In this document: positions 57,440 through 64,000 of the stretch, piece by piece
Numbering within the stretch: position 1 is the first letter of the stretch
Layout of the letters: every line of letters starts with the position of its first letter
Assembly (NCBI RefSeq): GCF_030272615.1
Contig: NC_081408.1
Span: forward strand, 199,437,341-199,501,340
Reading direction: 5' to 3'
DNA: 64,000 nucleotides
Source: Cryptomeria japonica
Lineage: Eukaryota; Streptophyta; Pinopsida; Cupressales; Cupressaceae
Position numbers and translations under genes: made by a program
Notes under the pieces: model-generated
The model's database searches: none
The model's input: the letters and a program-made list of their open reading frames with translations, nothing else
What the model was told of the DNA's origin: nothing

Positions 57440-59572
57440 TTCAAGTATTTCTATTTTTGTTTCTTCGAGCTTTCATCTTTGAGCCCTGGTTAAAAAAAAC
57501 ATACACGTATTCTAAATGTTTTGCGAGGTTTCAATGTTCTATAATGTTCCCCAATAAGTGATCAATTGTTGAGGTAAATATAATAGATTGATAAGACACA
57601 AAATTATCATTCAAGTATTTGTGAGTTTGCAAGTTTTTCGATCTTAGTTTGGAGTGAAAATTTTGTGATTTTTGATATGATCAAGTTCAACAGGAACAAT
57701 ATATCCTATGATAGAGAATAAGGTTAATCTGATCAAAGCATTGTAGTTTTGTTATAAAGGATGACAAATATTGATGAGAAACTATGTTTTAATGATTAGT
57801 TTATCAAAGAAAATGTGATGATGCACTTTGAGATGTTAGACCTTGAACTTGTTGGAAATGAATACTTGAAACCCTTAGGGTGTCTAGTCTTGAATTTGTT
57901 TTGATAAAAGATAACTTGACCTAGAGACTCGAGAAGACAACCTATGCACAGGATGGAAAATACTAGGTATATGCTCACTGTGGACTGATTAGGCAAGTAC
58001 AACAAATCTGAAAAAGGCATATGAAAACACAGGTTTCTGGATTGATGAGAACAGAGTCTTGTACGACAAAAGACTATGATCTAGATGATAATTTAGTGAC
58101 TGCCAGATGACAAAAGGGAAATCTTGTACGAGCTGCTACCTATACTCATATGATATTTAGGGTAAACCAGACGATAATTCTCAGAGACCAGAACGACAAA
58201 ATGGAAGACTCGTACGATAGTTTAGAGTGGACTAGACAATACCAGAATGACAAACTGAATACTCATATGATAGTTTACGGTGAACTAGATGATAATTATC
58301 AGAGACCAAAATGACAAACTGGAAGACTTGTATGATACCCGGATGAGTTTCTAGCAAGAACAAAGTTTTGACCAATGAGTTTTGATGTTTTGATTACCAA
58401 TTTCAGTATTTCAGTTTCAGTTTCAAGGACAAAAACACAACAAACACGCCAGATGCAAAGTGACCTCAAGCACATCATGCTAATCCTAAGGAATTTAGCT
58501 AAGAGAGAAAACCTTTTCTTGCAAGCTTAGGTACACACCCGATAGCTAATCAAAATACAACCACTGAGTCTCATGCAATGAATTCTCAACACTATATTAA
58601 CCGACTCCAAACGCTAATGGGGGCACGATATGGCAAGTATCTTGGGAGAGTTACTACCTCTCTTTCACAAAGATTATCCCCCTTTTGGAGGTGAACTAGG
58701 TAGCTTCTATCTTAAAGTTATTAATAAGGATTTCTATTTGAAATTAACCTTTGAAGTCGTGCAAGCATGATTGAGGCCCATAACATGACAAGGTACCGAA
58801 ACAAGATGTAGTCATGCAAGCATGATTGAGACCGCGAGGCCCTATGAAATGCCCAATATGAGAGATCTCAAAGAGAAAAATCAAATAACTCCGTCCTCCG
58901 AGACTTTAATCTCGAGAGGCCTATTTATTATAGTAAGTCAGAATGCTTAGGTCTAGTTGTACTCACTTGGGTTGTTCTCATAGGCTGATTACTTTTTCCC
59001 ATTGTGACAGGTCCGCTAAAGGAACATAAATCTCAAACTCAAAAATCTTCACGGGTCTGGATTTATGATTGTCTATATAGATAAGAGCATACTCTCCTAC
59101 CTTTTAGACTCTTCTCAAACATGAAAAATAGATTTGTTCATTTACCATATCACAATTTAAGTTCCTAGAAAATTTAAGAATACACAAAGTTTAGTCAAAT
59201 CTCCTCAGGCAACCTGCAAAAACAATGAATTAGTAGTCATATTGTTTTTGAGCGACATGTGTGTTCTTGGACAAATGTCCTACAAAAACTAGTTAGGTTG
59301 TGAAAAATATCAAAACAAATCAGGGTTAGCATTAGCATCATAAAAATTCAATCAATAAAAATCCTAAAATGCAATCTTTTTTTGATACAAGAAAGCAGAA
59401 ACTCATACGAGCTTTCTCACCTAGCCATACGATAATTCTCACCTAATCGTACGACAAAGAAAAGAATATCATACTATGGAGAAAATAATGTCATACAAGA
59501 TTCTGTAGAATGTACAGACAAAATCTTGAAGGATGAGAATTTGATGATCTGTAAGACCAAAAATTGAGTTTT
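57440..59572 (-). other. Gypsy-B long 5' leader
   Basis: No gene. 58720-59100 resembles the Gypsy-A leader (CATGCAAGCATGATTGAGA and GAGAGCATACTCTCCTAC-type strings). The minus strand TTTTTGCAG before GTTGCC at 59214 is the same putative 3' splice site as in Gypsy-A. Confidence 0.5.
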
Positions 59573-59597
59573 GGGGCCCACGGTGGGCGCCAATTAA
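59573..59597 (-). other. Gypsy-B primer-binding site
   Basis: The minus strand reads TTGGCGCCCACCGTGGGCCC three bases after the LTR end, in the form typical of plant gypsy primer sites. Confidence 0.75.
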
Positions 59598-60657
59598 TGT
59601 TTGCATGAAATCTGGAATCTGCATCTACAACACAAACACTCAATAGATCATTACATGCATGGTTAGTTGATCAAAATCAATAAATGTAAAATCATGACAA
59701 ATCAACCTATTGCCTCCTAAAAGATGAGAGTATAGATTTGCTCTTAGATTTGTCTAAGCAATACTAGTGACTTGACTACACCAAGACGAAAGATTTAATA
59801 TATATGAGTGCAAGATCAACAAATTAAGGTAGGTTAATCCAAAATGATATGAGATACATGATTGTATGCATGATTAATCTAAGATGTTAAATATTCTAGA
59901 TGATTGAGATAAAAAATGACTGTAGTAATGATGCTAAAATCTAGGATGCAAGGTATCTTTATTACTCCAAAATGAAGTGTATTTATAGGAATTCCAAGGC
60001 CAAAGTTGAGGTGGTAGGAATCCGCGGTCTAGATTTGATCTGAAGATATCAAGGGCTAAGATTGGGGAAGTTGGAGAAGAGGTTGGACGAAGGGAAAATT
60101 GTCATCTCTATGGTGACAAGTGTCAAGGAACCTTGCTCATGAGAGGGCAAGTGTCCAAGGGAGGAGACATGTGGCAAAAGTTCCATGTGTCTCAATGGGA
60201 GAATATCCAACCCATAAGAGGTTAGGATAAAAGAAGTTAGGATGTGCAAGATAGGATGGGGTTAGTTAAACCTAGGATTATATAGATTGGATTAGGTTAG
60301 GGGGTGGTTAGGTTAGGTGGTTAGGTTAGTTAGGAGCCATGTGCTCATTTGAATTTAGAAATTCAAATATTAGGAAAAGATAATCAATTTCAACAAATCA
60401 TGATTTAATTTGTTTTAACTAATTATGAGATTAGAAGAGTGAATTTAAAATGGGGGGAGGATTAATTAATTTAGATTAATTAAACAAAGGGGAATTATTG
60501 AAATGAACTGAATGAATAAATCCTTAGATTTATTTATCAGTAGATTGAATGGGGAAATTAATCAAATTATTTGTGAATTCAATTAATTGAGAAGGGTTAT
60601 TATTTAAATAACTACGTATTTAATTTATTATCTTCTGACCATTTTGAAGTGTATACA
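59598..60657 (-). repeat. Gypsy-B 5' LTR (right copy)
   Basis: TGTTTGCATG to GTGTATACA, 1060 bp, minus-strand TATA-like CCTATAAATAC at 59979-59989. Followed by ATCGT, the mutated partner of ATTGT. Confidence 0.85.
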
Positions 60658-61400
60658 ATCGTATTATAGGAGATAAAGATAGTGGTGTTCAAAACTTGGA
60701 GAAGAACATAGATGACTAGTGAGAAAATGCATTTTAATTTATTGTCAAAAATTGAACCAAGAAGTTATGAAGTTGCAAACAAAGAGAAAGGTTGCCAAGA
60801 TGATATGGAAGATGAATTATCTCAGATTAAAAAAATGGGAATTTGGAGTTAGTTCCAAGACCCAAAGACAAAAATGTTATTGGCACGAAATGCATCTTTA
60901 GAAATGAGATGAATGAAGAAGGGAAGGTGGTCCAAATTAGTATGCAAATGTTATGCTCAAGTTGAAGGTGTGGAATTTGAGGAAAAATTTGATCTTGTAG
61001 CTAGACTAGAGTCTATCAAAATGTTTTTGGTGGTGTCAAAATTTAAGAAATTCATAGTTTTCTAGATGGATATCAAGTCTATATTTCTGAATGGAGAAAT
61101 AGAGGAAAATGTTTACATTGAACAACCAAAATGGTTTTAGTGCTCAAAAAAACCATATTTTATGTGTATATTGAAGAAGGATTTGTATGGACTCAAGCAT
61201 GCCATAAGGGCTTGGTATTCTAGTTAGGATAAGTATTTGTAGTAGTAAGGTTTTAGGAGAGGTTGTGTAGATAATAATTTGTATATAAAATTAGATGGCG
61301 ATTAGTTGTTGATTGTTGTGGTTTATGTTGATGGTATTCTTTGGAGGAAACAATGATGTTATGTGTAAAGAGTTTTAGGATGTAATGCAGAAGGATTTTG
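60658..61400 (+). pseudogene. rt: Copia-C reverse transcriptase (resumes after Gypsy-B)
   Basis: Contains NVIGTKCIFRNEMNEEGKVV, QVEGVEFEEKFDLVARLESIKMFL-type sequence, MDIKSIFLNGEIEENVYIEQ and LKKDLYGLKHAIRAWY, all in copia order. The catalytic box reads YVDG in place of YVDD, so the second metal-binding Asp is lost. Several stops and frameshifts. The sequence fades after about 61400, before RNase H. Confidence 0.85.
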
Positions 61401-62779
61401 CGATCAATGCTTGGTGAGTTATCATTTTTTTCTTAGTTTATAGATTTCTCGGTAAAAAAAATGTATATACATTTTTTAGAATAAGTATATAATGGAGATG
61501 TTATGACTTTATAATGTTTTTAGTTATTAATATTTATGTTGTAATTAAATGCTTAGTATTTTATATCAGTTATATGCAATTAATTTATGATTACACTGTT
61601 GAACCTCATTCGGTGGTTTCACTATTATTTGGCTATTATGCATATTCACAAGTACACTTGACATTTGTGGAGTGTTTAAAGGTATAGGATGTTTCTTCAC
61701 CTTACCCTATAGGTCTATGTTATACCCCAACAATGGTTATATGAGATATCACATTGTCTATAAATGTTTATCCTTACCTATCATATTCGGTTCAAGTAAA
61801 ACTTCCTATTAGGTTATTTTCATAATTATCCCCAGATACCATGGTTGGTAGCATTCCAAAAACTTAATCCCCATGTGGAAGTGATGAGGGCAAAACCTAA
61901 GAAATAGAAAAAAATAGCGAATTGCAATAAAAGACACAAAAGATTATATTATTATCTAAAAAACATGCAATTACAAGCTAGAGGAATAAATACTCACAGG
62001 CTACAACACACAACTTACAGACTTTTCTGGAAACCCTTTGCAATGCCAATTATCCAACCAAGAAACTAAACTTCCAAAAACTCACATACAACCACTAACT
62101 CCCAAGTTTCCACATATGAGTCCCAAATAGCCTTTCTTTCATTTGGAGCCAAAATTATGATTTAGAAATTATCATTTGGCAAACAAACACCAAAACATGA
62201 AATTTGAAATTTGAAAAATTAGCTAGATTCAAAAGCTGGAAACATTCTGAAAAATTGTCCAGCTTTCGACAACCATAACTTTTGATCTAGGAGTCAGATT
62301 AACGCATCGTTTGAACTGTTGGAAAGATATCTGAGTGAAGAATATGCTAAATATTTTCTCTAACAATTCCTACCATTTTTTGGGGCTATTTAGAATTGTT
62401 TAATGCCTCAAATCTGACTTGGAAGATTTTTTTTTAGTTTTTTAAGAAACTGAAACTTGAATAACTTTAAAACCGTTAATTATTTTAACCTGATTATTTG
62501 GCTAATGTGCTTATTTTTCTATTCTCAAGATTCCCAAAAAATTCTGGCTTCACCCACCTTTAAATAAAAAAATTCTATTATGGGCAATTGGCTAGAAAAA
62601 GTAGCTTGTCAATTCTGAAAGTTGGAATCTGTTATTCGTCCAAATGGGTATCCATAAATGCAAAAACATTAAAATAAAACTAAATAAAGAGGAAATATTT
62701 TTTGGGTGATGCAAGATTGTCCTGACACCACTGGATGCTCCTGCATAAGACATTCGGGGTAGTTTGAGAAGTGACCCTA
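61401..62779. other. Unassigned AT-rich DNA between Copia-C and the chromovirus
   Basis: No gene recognised. The right part is probably the 3' untranslated end of Gypsy-G, and an LTR may lie within it, but no second copy is available to set limits. Confidence 0.3.
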
Positions 62780-64000
62780 TCACATCTTAGTTAGTTGAGG
62801 AAAACTCAAATAGTCAACCTTTGCCTTGGATAGCCATGAAGAATCTTCAACAGGTCTCCCCTTCCATTTCACTAGATACTCCTCATACTACCTATTTCTG
62901 GCACTTCTTCTGACATGACTATCCATGATCACTTCAATCTCCTCCTCTTAAGTAGGTGCAGGTATTTTGTATTGTATTTTGCTAGCTCCTGCTCTGTGCC
63001 ACCTTCATGATATTTTTGTTAAGTTTGAAATGTTGAACATAGGGGAAATATTATTTCCATCTGACAACTCTACCTCATATGCATTTCTAGAATTATGCTT
63101 CTTCAAAATCTTGCAGGGAGCAAACTTCATCTTCAGCTTATTGTATATCCCCACTAGAAACCTTTCTTTCCTCGAATGGGCCATTACCTCATCACCAATC
63201 TAGAACTCCTTATACCTTATTTTCTAATCTTCCTTCACCTTATACTAATGATTCATCTTATTGATGTTCTTCTTCACCTCATGTATATTCTTGTTGTGTT
63301 TTGCAAAATATTCAACTTCAACACTTTTATGCTTCTCTTGGTCCATCTTCCTTAATTTTGCAGCAGTCCTTGGACTGCCTCCATATACAATTTGGAATGG
63401 TGATCTACCAGTGCTCCTGTTGACATGATTATTGTAAGAAAATTTTGTGGTAAGATCAGATCCCATCCCTTGGGTTTAATTCCTACTAAACATCTCAGTA
63501 GGTTATCAAAACTCTTGTTCACCACTTTGGTCTGCCCATTAGTTTGCAGATGGTGTGCAGAACTGAACTTCAACTCTATCTTCAATTTCTTCCACAAGGT
63601 CCTCCAAAAGTATCGTACAAACTTGGTGTCATGATCTAAAACAATAATTTTTGGTAGACCATGCAATCTTACAACCTCCTTGAAGAATAAGTGAGCAATG
63701 TGGACAACATCATGGGTCTTTTGACATGGGGTGAAATGTGTCATCTCTGAAAACCTATAAAGCACCATAACCACCAAATCATTCCCTCTCTGTGTACCTG
63801 GTAAACCAAGAACAAAATCAATGCTTATATCCTCCCATGGACTCTCCAGTATAGGTAATGGTTGATGCAATCTTGTATTCTGACTTACTCCTTTAGCCAC
63901 CTGACAAACTTTGCAACTCTGCACAAATTTCTTCACATCTTGTAATAAGTGAGGCCAATAATAATGTTTATTGATTATGGAAATGATCTTATCTCGACTA
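62780..64000 (-). pseudogene. int: Gypsy-G: chromovirus integrase and chromodomain, continues off the window
   Basis: Right to left: HYYWPHLLQD and CKVCQVAKG give the zinc finger. SIDFVLGLPG holds the first catalytic Asp, and VLDHDTKFVRYFWRTLWKKL the second. SSAHHLQTNGQTKVVNKSFD has Lys where the catalytic Glu belongs. A one-base shift near 63450 leads to RSTGRSPFQIVYGG. A GPY/F-like module follows (about 62990-63200), then YEEYLVKWKGRPVEDSSWLS at about 62820-62890, a chromodomain. Chromodomains of such integrases are known to direct insertion to particular chromatin. Several stops are present. Reverse transcriptase should lie beyond 64000. Confidence 0.85.

Larger units (their letters stand above)
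37586..60657 (-). mobile_element. Gypsy-B: Tat-type Ty3/gypsy element, itself interrupted
   Basis: Ends are TGTTTGCATG and GTGTATACA with LTRs of 1072 and 1060 bp. The primer site is inside the right LTR and the polypurine tract inside the left, so it reads on the minus strand. Gag and protease remain at 54551-57439. Everything between protease and about 38930 has been replaced by Copia-H. Flanked by ATTGT and ATCGT. Confidence 0.85.
34311..61400 (+). mobile_element. Copia-C: Ty1/copia element split by Gypsy-B
   Basis: Primer site, gag, protease and integrase lie at 34311-37585. Reverse transcriptase resumes at 60658 in the same orientation. The 23 kb between them is Gypsy-B and its contents, flanked by ATTGT (37581-37585) and ATCGT (60658-60662), a 5-bp duplication with one transition. 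The order gag-PR-IN-RT defines Ty1/copia. RNase H and the 3' LTR were not found. Confidence 0.85.

Noticed and set aside
1-64000. A host protein-coding gene with introns
   Set aside because: Every recognisable coding stretch belongs to a retroelement. The only convincing exon-intron structure is the PMD gene inside Gypsy-D, whose position between pol end and polypurine tract marks it as element cargo.

Overview
The window looks like intergenic DNA from a large, retrotransposon-packed plant genome. I found no intact host gene, rRNA, tRNA or CRISPR array. Nearly everything recognisable is a decayed LTR retrotransposon: Ty1/copia elements of Sirevirus type (tRNA-Met primer site, gag with coiled coil and zinc knuckles, an extra ORF, and a purine tract ending GGGGGAGATTG) and long Ty3/gypsy elements of Tat type, plus one chromovirus at the right edge. 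Long LTRs, deep nesting and AT-rich composition suggest a gymnosperm, perhaps a conifer. That is inference, not something the sequence proves.

Layout. 890-6671 is a rearranged copia element (Copia-A) with a perfect 5-bp target duplication. It sits in an older sequence that carries a gypsy primer site at 7581. 7690-8910 is an antisense copia fragment (Copia-E). 10388-12018 is a solo LTR with its target duplication. 12731-14438 is the extra ORF of another copia element (Copia-F), whose 3' LTR is at 32554-33338. Inside Copia-F lies a minus-strand non-autonomous gypsy element in tandem form, LTR-internal-LTR-internal (Gypsy-A, 14439-32519). From 34311 to about 61400 is a third copia element (Copia-C). 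Its integrase and reverse transcriptase halves are separated by a minus-strand gypsy element (Gypsy-B, 37586-60657). Gypsy-B is interrupted by copia sequence (Copia-H, about 38931-54550), and Copia-H by a further gypsy element (Gypsy-D, 40813-52362). That is four levels of nesting. At 62780-64000 is the 3' end of a chromovirus pol (Gypsy-G).

The most interesting system is in the gypsy elements. Gypsy-D and both halves of Gypsy-A carry a gene on the strand opposite to gag-pol, just inside the 3' LTR, that encodes a plant mobile domain (PMD) protein. In each case a TATA-like box lies about 250-270 bp from the polypurine tract and about 90-100 bp before an ATG. In Gypsy-D a short first exon, a consensus GT-AG intron and a phase-compatible second exon can be read directly. 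A hairpin touching the polypurine tract is shared by all three gypsy families although its stem sequence differs. All coding regions here are broken by stops and frameshifts, so the described functions are those of the ancestors. Coordinates of LTR ends come from reading TG...CA ends, purine tracts, primer sites and target duplications by eye.
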